Shown piece by piece: positions 47,255 to 56,859 of a DNA stretch of 64,000 nucleotides. A program made the translations under genes and the position numbers. Positions within the stretch are counted from its first letter, which is position 1; every line of letters starts with the position of its first letter. The DNA is from Strobilurus pachycystidiatus (lineage: Eukaryota > Basidiomycota > Agaricomycetes > Agaricales > Physalacriaceae): NCBI GenBank assembly GCA_019915135.1, contig JAHLMK010000005.1, forward strand, positions 1,922,001-1,986,000. Reading direction: 5' to 3'. Below the pieces are notes generated by a model. That model did no database searches. It worked only from the letters and a program-made list of their open reading frames with translations, and was not told the DNA's origin.

Positions 47255-47640
47255 CTTGCTTGAATTCTTGTTCTTCGATTAGAAGCGTGTGCGAGGAAGC
47301 TGTAATTAACTTGATAATGATATTATCTTGTCTTTAGGCTTATGAGAATGTGTTCTGAGTTTGAGAGCTAAGCTGTGTATTGGGGTAGCTGACGTCCTTT
47401 TGGTCCGATTCAGCTCCCTTATATAGTACTACTGACTACATTCTATAAATAGATCTATGACTACAATTGACTGATACTGACTCATACTGACTCAATGGTC
47501 CTTTCTTGCCTTTTCCGGAATGTTCCGACATGTTCCGGAATGTTCCGGCGCGTTCTGTGGTTGAGTCATGGCGTTCATGCCCTAATAAGGAATATTACGT
47601 AATTGTCTCTGTGTAGTTTCTCGTTGAATATCATTTTGTG
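47255..47640. promoter_or_regulatory. LTR-like promoter sequence with heat-shock-element array
   Basis: Contains CTTATATAGT and CTATAAATAG TATA-like boxes. At 47513-47555 there is a 5-bp-phased series TTC-n2-GAA-n2-TTC-n2-ACA-n2-TTC-n2-GAA-n2-TTC, the binding pattern of trimeric heat-shock factor. The surrounding sequence, together with 42480-42739 on the other side, may be an older solo LTR interrupted by the young element; that part is speculative. Confidence 0.45.
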
Positions 47641-47829
47641 GTTTGCCAATAATGCTTTTTGAGTGCAATTCTTTCGCGTAGTGACAACGCGCCCGAGATC
47701 ACGTTATCCGTCTCCGAACTGTCTTGGTGTAACATGTCACAATTTAGCCGGCTGCAAATACGCTCTAGTAACGGTATCGAAACCTAGCCAAAAACAAGGG
47801 CCGGTAAGTAACGGTTTCAAACTGGCGGC

Positions 47830-48141
47830 CGAGGTTTACTGCGCCACCCTAGCGGGCCTTAGGGTGGCGCAGTAAACCCTAGGTTTTGATACACCTAGGG
47901 TTTATGACGGTTTTTAACGGTTTTGATATGGTATCAAAACCCTCGGCGGTCGGTATCGATACCAGCACGTGATTGCTTCATGTGAGGGCCGCCGCGCTGC
48001 TGGTCCCAGTCACCGGGTGACAAGAGGGCGGGGATGAGGCGGGAGGGCGGCGGCACGTCACGTGCCGGTATCAAAACTGTTAGTAACGGTATCGAAACCT
48101 GGCCAAAAACGAGGGCCGGTAAGTAACGGTTTCAAACCGAC
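47830..48141. repeat. CACGTG-rich repeat, copy B, with back-to-back TIRs
   Basis: At about 47838-47882 GGTTTACTGCGCCACCCTA, eight bases GCGGGCCT, then TAGGGTGGCGCAGTAAACC: two TIR ends facing each other across a TSD-sized spacer. The following about 150 bp match copy A at 41.3 kb. The repeat ends where an F-box 3' fragment begins. Confidence 0.55.
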
Positions 48142-48269
48142 GGCAATGCGTAAGTTCCCTCCCTTCTGGCATTCACTAGGTTCCATTTTTTCAGACAATA
48201 TGGACCGCCGATGGTAGAGAAGACAGGGATCCATTGGGAGTTGAATCTGACAACTTTGACTTCATTTGA
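48142..48269 (+). pseudogene. 3' remnant of an F-box/LRR gene
   Basis: A donor (CAATGC|GTAAG) and a last exon 48195-48269 reading TIWTADGREDRDPLGVESDN, then FDFI and a stop, match the last exon of the F-box/LRR gene at 62 kb (TIWTADGGEDRDPLGVVYNN). The upstream part is replaced by the CACGTG repeat. Confidence 0.6.
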
Positions 48270-48647
48270 CCTTAGGAGTGGCTCGTGTGCGGAAGGCAGT
48301 GTGTTACGCACATGAACATTATTATAGCCATCATACGACACCGAGAGGATGCGGTGACAGGCCGAGCAGGTTCGTTCGGTCATTTATAGGCACTGTTGTC
48401 CGTGCAAGTCAACGGCCGCTTCCCTCTCGCCGGAATGTCCAAATGCCTAGCAGGGTTCTTTGTTTCACATACCGCTTTTCCCTTGATACCAGGTACGACG
48501 TCCGTCGCGACCGTAGCATACAGTGTCTATAATTCATATGTAGTAAGTATCGTAGTATACGTGGGTGGATCCAATAACACTAGTGCTACAGCAGTATCCT
48601 GCATTTTGTGCAGTCTTTAAGTTTGATCATGTCGTTGTCGTTATCAC

Positions 48648-48706
48648 GGGGCGCACACGCCCACACACCGCGTATGTGTGCGCGTGCGCGCCCCGTGATA
48701 GTAAAG
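48648..48706. other. Conserved GC-rich hairpin 3' of homeodomain gene copy 1
   Basis: CACGGGGCGC...GCGCCCCGTG arms enclose alternating purine-pyrimidine runs (GTGTGCGCGTGCGCGC). The same structure occurs at the equivalent place after copy 2 (about 61733-61785). It could mark a 3' end or adopt Z-form; function unknown. Confidence 0.45.
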
Positions 48707-48794
48707 TACAGTCATTAATAATGTGTGTGGGATGCAGGGTATGGGGGTGTAAACGCGGTGCGAAGAGAACGCAAAATAGAGTGGAAGGAATTGA

Positions 48795-50034
48795 TCAAGC
48801 ACGGCGGTACTGCTCCGGGACCATATCAGGCCGCCACCCCTTGTCCACGAGCTTTCCAGAACCCACCAGACCCAGGAAACTCGTCATCTTAGTTTCGTAC
48901 GGCGCGAAGAGGTCGTTGAACGCGTCGCGGGACATGGACATGGACATGGACGTGGGCGGCGTCATGTCGAGGGCGTCCATCCCTTTGGCGATCTCGCATA
49001 CGAGGCGCTGGCTGTGCGTGGGCTTCTTTGGTCTCTGGAAGGAGGTGTCGGTTCCCGAGTGCTAGAAGAGGATATGATTCTGAACATACCTTTTCGATCG
49101 CATCAGGAGGCTTGGCCTTTGACGGCGATGCAGATTCTGGAGGAACCATCGGTGTTGATGCAGATGCATGGACCGATGTAGGTAGAGGGGCCGTCGCGAC
49201 CACCACGGATGGCGGGACCTTCGCGGCCGCTGTGGGTGGCATGACCGGTGTAGGTCGGGCAACTTTCGGAGCGGGAGGAGGCACGATGACAGGCGACGCG
49301 ACCTCTTCCTTCTTCATCGTCGTCTCAATCAACGGCTGCAGCGACAACCGCCTCCTCTTCCTCGGCGACGCCTCATCCTCATCCTCCTCCCCAGGCGTAG
49401 GCAACTTCCACTGCGCACTCCGAGTCGTGAACGCCTCCCGCCTCTGAATCCACTCCTCGATCGTCCCCAGCTCGACGTGCAGCATCCTCGCCCACGCCGC
49501 GACGAGGTCCGCCGCGAGGGGCTTCCGGCTCGCGTCGTAAAACATCTTGAGGTCCTTTTCTTGCGCGATGGTCAACTTCGTAGAAGGGGAAGCGGACGGA
49601 GGTTTGGACATGGGCTCCGAGCCCTTTTCTTTTTTCGTGCGTGCTCGCGCGTTGTGGAACCAGTTGGTGATCTTGTTGTAGTCGTAGTGTTCGTTCCCCG
49701 CTGCGTGCACTTGCTTGATGAGCTCGTGTTTCTGCGCGTGGGTTGGCATGGGGGTGACGTTCTCGAAGAATGCTGGCGAGGAAGAGCGGTCAGGAGGGGT
49801 GAGAAGGAAAGAAGAATGATACAAAAGAGGTAGGGATGAGACATGGGATCATTCTGAATCGCCGTTCTCATACAACGGAACGAGACACGCACCTTGCAGG
49901 ATATTCCGACCAGCCTTGTTTAATATCGCCCTCGTCGCGGTTGGCGCCGCATTGGCAGGAGGGAGGAGGATGTCCATATCCGAGGCGAAGTTCATGAGAT
50001 AAGGGGCGTTCGTGGGTGGAGGCGGGCCAGCCAT
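48795..50034 (-). CDS. Double-homeodomain protein, copy 1
   Basis: Exons 49893-50034, 49090-49772, 48795-49034. After MAGPPPPTNAPYLMN and NKAGRNILQ comes a homeodomain-like segment ending YDYNKITNWFHNARARTKKE; WFxNxR of helix 3 with Asn51 is intact. A second diverged homeodomain-like segment follows (IAQEKDLKMFYDASRKPLAA ... GTIEEWIQRREAF), where the helix-3 core reads WIQRR. Then come a basic SPRKRRRLS motif (likely nuclear signal), a Pro-rich linker and a conserved C-terminal domain (THSQRLVCEIAKGMDAL; MSRDAFNDLFAPYETKM). Likely a nuclear DNA-binding protein. It differs from the mating-type HD1/HD2 pair arrangement. Paralogue at 60390-61614. Confidence 0.7.
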
Positions 50035-50560
50035 CAGTAGTAAGACGTGCAGCTAGCGCGTCAGAGGTTGTCCTAGTCAACCTCAAACGTGCCTTCCACA
50101 GCAGAGGAGTCTTTAGGTGCTTTTGATTTCTTGCACAAGTGGCTGAGAAAGAGGTGGAGAGAAACAATGTGGAAGCTGGTCTCATTTTGTATGGTGCTGG
50201 TCAAAGAGAGGGCTTTGATTACATATTGAACCCGGTTAGCCTGAGGCAGATCCTCAGGCACCGATTGGATAACGCTAGCGCGTTCGAGTCAATTCTGCTG
50301 TGTTCTTGACAACCGTCTCGTCTGGTCTCGTCCTCTTCCTCGTCCATGCTCCACGGCCGTCCGAACAATCTTTTCTGTCAACATTAGGAATGGGACGGAG
50401 AGAGACAACAATTCCGCTTCGACCAAATCTTTTTTTCTTTCTTTCGCGATAACGATAAACATCTCTCATCCCTCCTTATCGATGCGAACAAGCGGGTGTT
50501 TCAAGGAGAATAGGAGAGTCACCTATAGTACATGTGGCTTTTCTTCGAGTCAGTCTGAGT

Positions 50561-51051
50561 AGGACCCCGGATAATGCACTTCGAACCCTGAGGGCAAAAG
50601 TTCGGACACGGAGGCCAAAATCGGTCCAAAACTCTGAGGAAAAGTTCGGACATGAGCGATTTTTTGACCTCTAACTCTCATCCAAAGTTCGGACAGACAA
50701 GAAAATCTGGTTGAAACCTTGAGGGTGAGAGTTCGGACGTGCATGGAAGGCAAACCAGGTATGACCAGCAAATCTTCCATTTCTTGCAAGACACATAGCT
50801 GAACAGGCATGAGGAGCAAAATTCGTACCAGACGTCGAAATCGCGCTCGCAAACGCGCTTGTTCGAGCCAGGTAACGGCCGAGAATTAGTCGGCAGGGGC
50901 GGAACCCTGAGGAAAAAGTTCGGACACGAGCGAAATTTTGAACTGAAGTCTGAGGGAAAGTTCGGACGCGAAAATTTTTGAGGTTCGGACACGGGGCCGG
51001 AAATTTTGGTACTTTTGCCCTCAGGGTTCGAAGTGCATTATCCGGGGTCCT
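50561..51051. mobile_element. MITE with 41-bp TIRs and TTCGGAC subterminal repeats
   Basis: TIR begins AGGACCCCGGATAATGCACT on both ends (perfect for about 41 bp). The 8-bp duplication GTCTGAGT flanks it (50553-50560, 51052-51059). At least seven AGTTCGGAC-type motifs lie just inside the ends on both sides. 491 bp, no coding capacity; the 8-bp TSD suggests a hAT-type transposase. Confidence 0.8.
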
Positions 51052-51059
51052 GTCTGAGT

Positions 51060-51780
51060 CTAACTGTTTCTTCATCTTGTCATCTTCCATCTTGCTCGAG
51101 GTTCTCGAGATCTCTCAACATGAGGCTAGAGAAGAGAAGGACAACGTTGACACTGACAGCTGGGAAGGTGGGATGGTAGCAACGACCCGGAATGTGGGCA
51201 GCTGGGAGTCGTGCGAGGAGACTTGATCATGATGGCGAGCAACAGGTAAACAAAGAAAACCGGGAGGACAAAGACTGGGACTCGGGCAGCTGGCCAAGAC
51301 TTTGACGGTGAACGATTGTAGACTTGCTACTGGATCCTGGTCCACTTGCATCAGATATGGACACAGGTATATTGCAAAGGAGCTGGGTATAACTCAGTGC
51401 TTGTTCCGTGCTAGTTATTTGCGCATCGATGAGGCCCACACGATCTGAGGTCAATGCGGATGCATACTTTTTACTTGAGAAGGGGTGCACCTGGTTGATG
51501 TGGCTGCGTTTCCCAATAAGTATTTACATACATACCATGTTGACGTTCAAGTGTACTCTTCGAATCCTGATGTCTTACTAACTTACCCGCATAGAGAGCA
51601 AACATGGAACCCGTCATTATAAGCTTAAACTTCCAATCTATAACATCTGAATTTTGAGCACGCCATGAATCTTCCGATCCGGCGCAAAATTCAAAATCCA
51701 AAATTACGCCACACACTGACTATCGGACGTGGGGGTCCGGATGGGTCGGTAAGACACCGAGGGGGAGGTTGACTTCGCCA
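51060..51780. other. Gene-poor stretch, nothing recognised
   Basis: Short open frames only, with no motif, shared repeat or structured RNA. Confidence 0.4.
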
Positions 51781-52257
51781 TAGGGCAGTGGAAAAAACTG
51801 AGGTTTGGATACCGAAACATTTTTTACCGGTAAATTACCAGGTAAAATACCGGTTCGAAACCTCGGGGGTCAAGAGGAAGGTTGGAAACCTGTCACATGA
51901 TATAATCATGTGATGCGCGGGCGGGAGCTTGGAACCGTTTGTGGCGCAGTAATAATACTCATGTCTTGGTTCAATGTCCATCTATAGACAATACAAGTAG
52001 TAACATATGAAGCTCCTCCAAGTATGATGAGTCCTAAAGGCCCAAAAACTTAAGAATTGAGATTTAGGAAGCCATTTGCGGCTGCTAGACCAAGGCGGGT
52101 CCCGGCGGGACTGGGGCGGGAGGCGCGCGGCGGGATCACGTGACAATATCACGTGCAGGTTTCAAACCGGTAAAAAACCGGTTCCAAACCTGGCGAGGCG
52201 GTGGGGCAGGTAAAATACAGGTATCATATCACCCCAGAGGTTTTCTCCACTACCCTA
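51781..52257. mobile_element. MITE-like element related to the CACGTG repeats
   Basis: Imperfect TIRs TAGGGCAGTGGAAAAAAC and (complement) TAGGGTAGTGGAGAAAACC bound about 477 bp. The interior has TTACCGGTAA/AAACCGGT motifs, CATGTG and a TCACGTGACAATATCACGTG block like copy A. No matching flanking duplication was found, so ends may be composite; a TTTACTGCGCCACCCTA end follows at about 52270-52286. Confidence 0.5.
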
Positions 52258-52341
52258 CTACCGGGTAGGTTTACTGCGCCACCCTAGTGCACATTGCACA
52301 ATGCGCATGACAACCAAAAAAGGAGTCATCGTAAAGCATAT

Positions 52342-52428
52342 GGGCCTGACCGGGAATTGAACCCGGGACCTCCTCGAATGCGCGGCGGACCACCCTAACA
52401 AGGAATCATACTACTAGACCATCAGGCC
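52342..52428 (-). tRNA. tRNA-Pro(AGG) with intron
   Basis: Minus strand: acceptor GGCCTGA/TCAGGCC, D arm with A-box-like TGGTCTAGTAGTATGA, anticodon stem CCTTG/CGAGG, loop TTAGGGT interrupted by an intron of about 15 nt after position 37, T arm GGTTCAATTCC. Anticodon AGG. Standard cloverleaf with CCA not encoded. Confidence 0.85.
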
Positions 52429-52608
52429 GGTGCGTGTGGAGCGGGGGTGGCACACCCAAGCTCGAGGACGTGTATTCCTATTCCGGAGGCATTCATTCAT
52501 CCTGGACTTGAACGTTGAACTCCGAGTCCTCCACTCTGTTGGTACAATGAATTTATGATACATATTATATATACACTCCAGAGTCCGAATTGTACATCCC
52601 GAATCAGC

Positions 52609-53864
52609 TCAGCTAATAAACACCTTCCTCAGCTCCCCCAACGTACACTCCACACCGCTCCTCGGGCACTTGACGATCCCGCCGTTGCGCTCCGCCATAT
52701 CCGCGAGCGCCGCGCGGGAGTATACGTATCTACCACCACACACCAAAATATCAATCAGTCAATTGACGTGGGCTACTTGCAACGCACCCATTCGGAAACG
52801 CCATCGGCTCATGCGTGATCTCCCCGCTAATCCGACACACGATCACCGAATGCGGGTGGTGCGACGCCGGGACGCACTTCGCCAGCGTCGGCCCGTCCTC
52901 CCCGCACACCGGGCAGTCCACATTGCGTTCCTCCCCCTCCTGGTCCTCGCCGTGCTTGAGCGCGACCAACCCCGCATACATAGCCAACCACAACACCGGC
53001 TCGTGCGGGAGGCCGTACATATCAAACACCGCGCGCCGCGTCAGCGTCTCCAGCGCGTCCCAGCGCTCCCGCGCGTATAGTTTCTTGTACGCGGGTATGG
53101 GCGTGGAGGGCGGGTAGAGGATGAGCGCCATGGCGCGGTTGATCCGCGCCGAGTTCGAGTTCGAGTTGGCGTCGGTGTTAGAGTCGAAGAACCCAGCAAG
53201 CCACCGCCTCGCATACGCCACCGCCGCATCGCCGTCCCGCACGCGGCAGAGCTCGACGAACTCCTGGAGGCGGAGCTCGAACTCGAGCGCGGGGAGGCGC
53301 TGGCGCTTGGCGAAGGCGAGCGCGGGGGCGCAGTCGTGTTTGGCGCGGAGGGAGAGGAGGATGGAGGAGAGGAGGGTGAAGAGGGGGAGGTCGACGAGGG
53401 GGGTGAGGGGTGTTGTGAGGGAGGGTGGGGGGTGGGGGGATTGGGGGGGAGGGGAGGGTGAGACGAGCGCGAGCGCGGTGCGGTCCTTTCCTGTGCGTAA
53501 GGCCCAGTCGACGAGCCACCGCGTGAGCTGGGTCTCGCCGGACTCGCCTGAGTGGAGGTGTGCGATGCGCGCGTGCAGCGTGGAGAGCGTCGTGGTGTGT
53601 AGGTTGGATAGCTAGGTCCATATCACAAATCAGACCAGACGGAGAGTGCACGGCCGGCGAGGAACGCACCTTCCCTTCCAAATCCCTTACGATGGCGCAC
53701 AGCGCATCGACGTCGTCCTCGCCGTTCGCGAGCGCCTTCTTGAGCTCGGCGACGTCCCGCTCGACGTGCTTCTGGCCTGTCCTAAACCCTCGCCGAAAGT
53801 CTTCGTAGGGGACACGGCAGAACGGGTGCTCCATCGCTGGATCGGATTGGTATGTCGTGGTCAT
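52609..53864 (-). CDS. GID9: GID/CTLH E3 ubiquitin ligase subunit, MAEA/Fyv10 type
   Basis: Exons 53670-53864, 52788-53611 and 52609-52729 give 379 residues. N-terminal HPFCRVPYEDFRRGFRTGQK is the family opening. Helical LisH/CTLH/CRA-like middle: LEFELRLQEFVELCRV, YARRWLAG, LILYPPSTPIPAYKKL. The C-terminal RING-like segment has DCPVCGEDGPTLAKCVP, HSVIVCRISGEI, then (after an intron) PNGYVYSR and GIVKCPRSG. Gid9 pairs with Gid2 in the GID complex, which ubiquitinates gluconeogenic enzymes in yeast. Some inserts (NTDANSNSNSA) are species-specific. Probably the housekeeping copy. Confidence 0.88.
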
Positions 53865-54045
53865 GGCGCGTGTCTCGTTATTGGAAGCAAAGTCGGTTAC
53901 ACCCACACTCGGGCGTGAGGAGAGTGGATTTACGACTAACCACCAAGTCGCACGTCGTGGTACAGGTACAAGCTGCAAGTCATCCCCCTGCCCCAGCCTC
54001 AGATCTCAGTCCACGTCATAAACCTGTGATTGCCACTCATAGCAC

Positions 54046-54143
54046 GGCTCAATGGTCTAGTAGTATGATTCGCGCTTCGGGTTATCCCCTGCCTTCGGGC
54101 AGTCCAATGTGCGAGGTCCCGGGTTCAACTCCCGGTTGAGCCC
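54046..54143 (+). tRNA. tRNA-Pro(CGG) with intron
   Basis: Acceptor GGCTCAA/TTGAGCC, the same D arm as the neighbouring tRNA-Pro, anticodon stem CGCGC/GTGCG, loop TTCGGGT with anticodon CGG interrupted by an intron of about 27 nt containing its own CTGCC/GGCAG hairpin, T arm GGTTCAACTCC. Confidence 0.85.
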
Positions 54144-54149
54144 TTCATT

Positions 54150-54540
54150 GTAGGAAAAACACATCTTTTAAAAAACCAGCTTTTTTTTATACTTTTTTCA
54201 AAAATCAAACAGTAAACTTGTTACTTGTAACTTGTTACTGTTACTTGTAACAGGTTACAGGTAACTTCAATGAAGCTTAGATTATTTGGGTCCTGCTTTT
54301 TTAAAATTTTGATTATTCCAAATTTTTAATTCAAACGAGCGTCAATCAACATGAAATTATTGAAGATTGAGCGTCGATTAAATGTCATAGGCGCAGGACC
54401 CTAGGGTGGCGTCGATTCATTCACATTGGCCGCTAGCATCTTGGCCTTCTGTTACCGTCTTGATTCTTGGCCTGGCCGCCTAGGCCAAGATGCTAGCGGC
54501 CGCGACCAAGAATCAAGATGTTAGCCACAGGACCCAGGTG
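54150..54540. repeat. Palindrome-rich intergenic segment
   Basis: TTACTTGTAAC repeats at 54225-54265. A 19-bp perfect inverted repeat GGCCGCTAGCATCTTGGCC (54427-54445 / 54482-54500) interleaves with a 13-bp one TCTTGATTCTTGG (54457-54469 / 54505-54517). GGGTCCTGC (about 54289) and GCAGGACCC (about 54393) form another pair. Probably nested MITE ends. Confidence 0.45.
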
Positions 54541-54671
54541 CAGTTGAGTCTTGACTCTTAGTTCTGAATCTTTACTGCGGCACAGAGAACTCCGATTCAG
54601 ATGTCTCCCTCTCATTGATGTGATCAACCGGCATTCTGCGCTCAACCACACTCATAATTTAAATACTATGC

Positions 54672-55766
54672 TCACAACCTCGCCCTGGTATCTTCATCGC
54701 AACTTGCAACCTGTAACCCCATGCGGTCCTCCCGCTTGGGTAATATCCTTCCAACCGCATCAACGACCACCGCGTCCCGCGGCAAGACCTTCCGCAGCTG
54801 CTCAACACTCTCCACCTCCCCAGTAGTAGTCCTCTCCCACTCCTCATAATAATCACAAACCTGCACCACCTGCAGCCCGCCCAACACCACCCCACCCCCA
54901 CCCCCACCCGCAATACCCCTCAGCGCCGCACCGTCCAGCCTCAAATGCGTGAGGCGCGGATATCGACACAGCGTCGAGAGCGTGAGCGTCGGCGTCGGGG
55001 CGGGGAGGAGCAGCATCGTATGCGGCGTAGCACGCGGAAAGGGCGCGGGGTACAGGAGCGCCTCAGCGTCGTACAGGAGGACCGTCGGCCACCCCTTGCC
55101 TTTGCCCCTCACCTCCTCGCTCCAACCCCCACCAAAAGCAAACCGCCGCCCCACCTCCGCATGGCTCACGCGGCGCTCCGCGCCCTCCCACCCCCACTCC
55201 ACATACGCCGTGTCCGCCCCGTCCACATCCCGCACGGGGATTTCCCCCCCGCCCCCGAGCCCGTTGGCGCGCCCCCAGTCGACCATGCGGTGAAACATCG
55301 GGAACCACTCTGCCTGGTACCCGCCTAGGATGTATATCTTCACATTCCTCCCCCCCTCCCCCTTGCCCCCCTGTTCCCCCAAAGCCCTAACAACCTCCCG
55401 CACCTCCCCCGCCCCGCCCCCCACGAACACCCGCGTCACGCGCGGTGTCAGGACGCGCAGCGCCGTGTGCACGGGGACGCCTTTTGGGAGGACGCAGAAT
55501 GGGGTGGCGAGGGCGAGGAGGGCGAGGATGAGCGTGGGGGTGTCGAGCGAGACGCCCCCGTGCACGATGAGGACCATGTCGTGGGGAGGGGAGAAGTGTT
55601 CGGAGGAAGAGAGGACGCGCGCGGCGACGGCGACGCGGGAGAGGAAGCGCGTGTAGGTGCGCGTGCGGCCGGTGCTGGGGTCTTTGAGGAGGGTGTAGTC
55701 CGACTGGGGGGGGATGGGTGCGGAGGGGAGGACGTGGTGGAATGCGTTGAGGGATGAGGACGCCAT
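54672..55766 (-). CDS. Truncated adenylate-forming (acyl-CoA ligase)-like protein
   Basis: Single exon of 364 residues from MASSSLNAFHHVLPSAPIPP. The first third resembles the N-terminal lobe of AMP-dependent synthetases: DPSTGRTRTYTRFLSRVAVA, then LALLALATPFCVLPKGVPVH. The AMP-binding signature (SSGTTGxPK) and the C-terminal hinge domain are absent. The rest is Gly/Ala-rich and not recognised (VQVCDYYEEWERTTTGEVES near the end). Enzymatic activity is therefore unlikely; it may be a relic or a repurposed fragment. Very GC-rich. Confidence 0.5.
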   Translation of the reverse strand: MASSSLNAFHHVLPSAPIPPQSDYTLLKDPSTGRTRTYTRFLSRVAVAARVLSSSEHFSPPHDMVLIVHGGVSLDTPTLILALLALATPFCVLPKGVPVHTALRVLTPRVTRVFVGGGAGEVREVVRALGEQGGKGEGGRNVKIYILGGYQAEWFPMFHRMVDWGRANGLGGGGEIPVRDVDGADTAYVEWGWEGAERRVSHAEVGRRFAFGGGWSEEVRGKGKGWPTVLLYDAEALLYPAPFPRATPHTMLLLPAPTPTLTLSTLCRYPRLTHLRLDGAALRGIAGGGGGGVVLGGLQVVQVCDYYEEWERTTTGEVESVEQLRKVLPRDAVVVDAVGRILPKREDRMGLQVASCDEDTRARL

Positions 55767-55859
55767 GGTGTTGGTGTTGGTGGGAAATAGGGCAATCTCA
55801 GGGAAAGCAGAGAGCTGCTGACAGTGCCAAGGCTGACATTATAATAAAATCCGATTATC

Positions 55860-56855
55860 ATGCAGCGGAAGGACGCACCACCTGATCCCGTCGTTCGGCT
55901 ACTGTGCTGCCCGACTCGCCGGTTGTGGGTTCCGACCCTCAGTACAGTTTGCGGGTTCCGACCCTACAATCTGCGTTCCGACGCTACAGTTGGCGAGTAT
56001 CCGACCGCTGCAGTGTGTGCGAGTTCCGGAGCTCTCTCAGGCTTCGCTTCAGGTCGTCGTCGTCGTCCAAAGTCAACCCGCGTGCGTGCGTGCGGGTTAT
56101 GTAATCCTTCCGATGGTGGGGTGGTGGTGGTAGTGGTGGTAAGAGAACAAGAGCAAGAGGAATGCAGACGGCATTTTCAAATTGGAATGAGTGGAGAGAT
56201 GTGGGCACTGGGGGCCTGAAAATCACGCTCCATCACCCTGCCAGTGTTTATCTGAATCACGGGCCTTTGGGCATTGAATGTGTGAATGAGTACGGCAAGG
56301 TTATTTTTATGACATATGTCCCTCGTCATACCTTTGAAGTTCGCATCTTCGCGACTGCTATCAATGATACCACTCGCACAGTAGCCGTCACTCTGGCTGC
56401 TTGCGCTATGTATTGAATCCTTAAGTACCAAAAACCACAGAGACTCCCGGGCGGGTGACACTCGGAGCTGAAGAACTCGAACTCGTGGCCACGTACGTTC
56501 ACTGTGACTGTCAACCTCACACCGTGCCCGTGAATACTTACCTACACACACTCGGACTCGGACTCGGAGCTGAAGAACTCGTGGGGACATGTCGTACGTC
56601 CACACTGGCATTCACACCCCAAGCTTTCGCCGACATTATTGTGTTGGCTCGGACGCTTTGCTCATAACCTCGCCACAGTGAGTCAGCGTCTTATACACTG
56701 CGGGTGGGGACGCCATCGGTTCACGGTGGACTGAACCTCATTCTCGGCTGCCCACAATCGGCGCGCTCCCTCTATCCCGAGGTCCTCTGCTTAACTAATA
56801 ACAACCAATGTTTGCTCGTAAGGCTTACACGGGGGAGATTCGAACGAATGAGTAT
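55860..56855. other. Intergenic, low-complexity pieces
   Basis: Includes several GTTCCGACxCTACA near-repeats (55935-56030), a GGTGGTGG tract and a duplicated CGGAGCTGAAGAACTCG (about 56465 and 56565). An 84-codon plus frame at 56162-56416 has no recognised domain. Confidence 0.4.
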
Positions 56856-56859
56856 CATA

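Larger units (their letters stand above)
48142..50285 (-). repeat. Arm 1 of an inverted segmental duplication
   Basis: Includes the F-box 3' end, hairpin, homeodomain gene and its 5' flank (CAATCGGTGCCTGAGG near 50270). Matches 60148-62165 in the opposite orientation. Confidence 0.7.

Noticed and set aside
42480..47640. An outer, older LTR retrotransposon surrounding the young element
   Set aside because: A start TGTCACGG near 42480 and promoter-like sequence after 47255 hint at a solo LTR, but no second copy or TSD was found; kept only as a remark.
53178..53978. A 266-codon minus frame rich in Pro and Arg
   Set aside because: It reads through an intron of the GID9 gene in the wrong frame after residue about 65.
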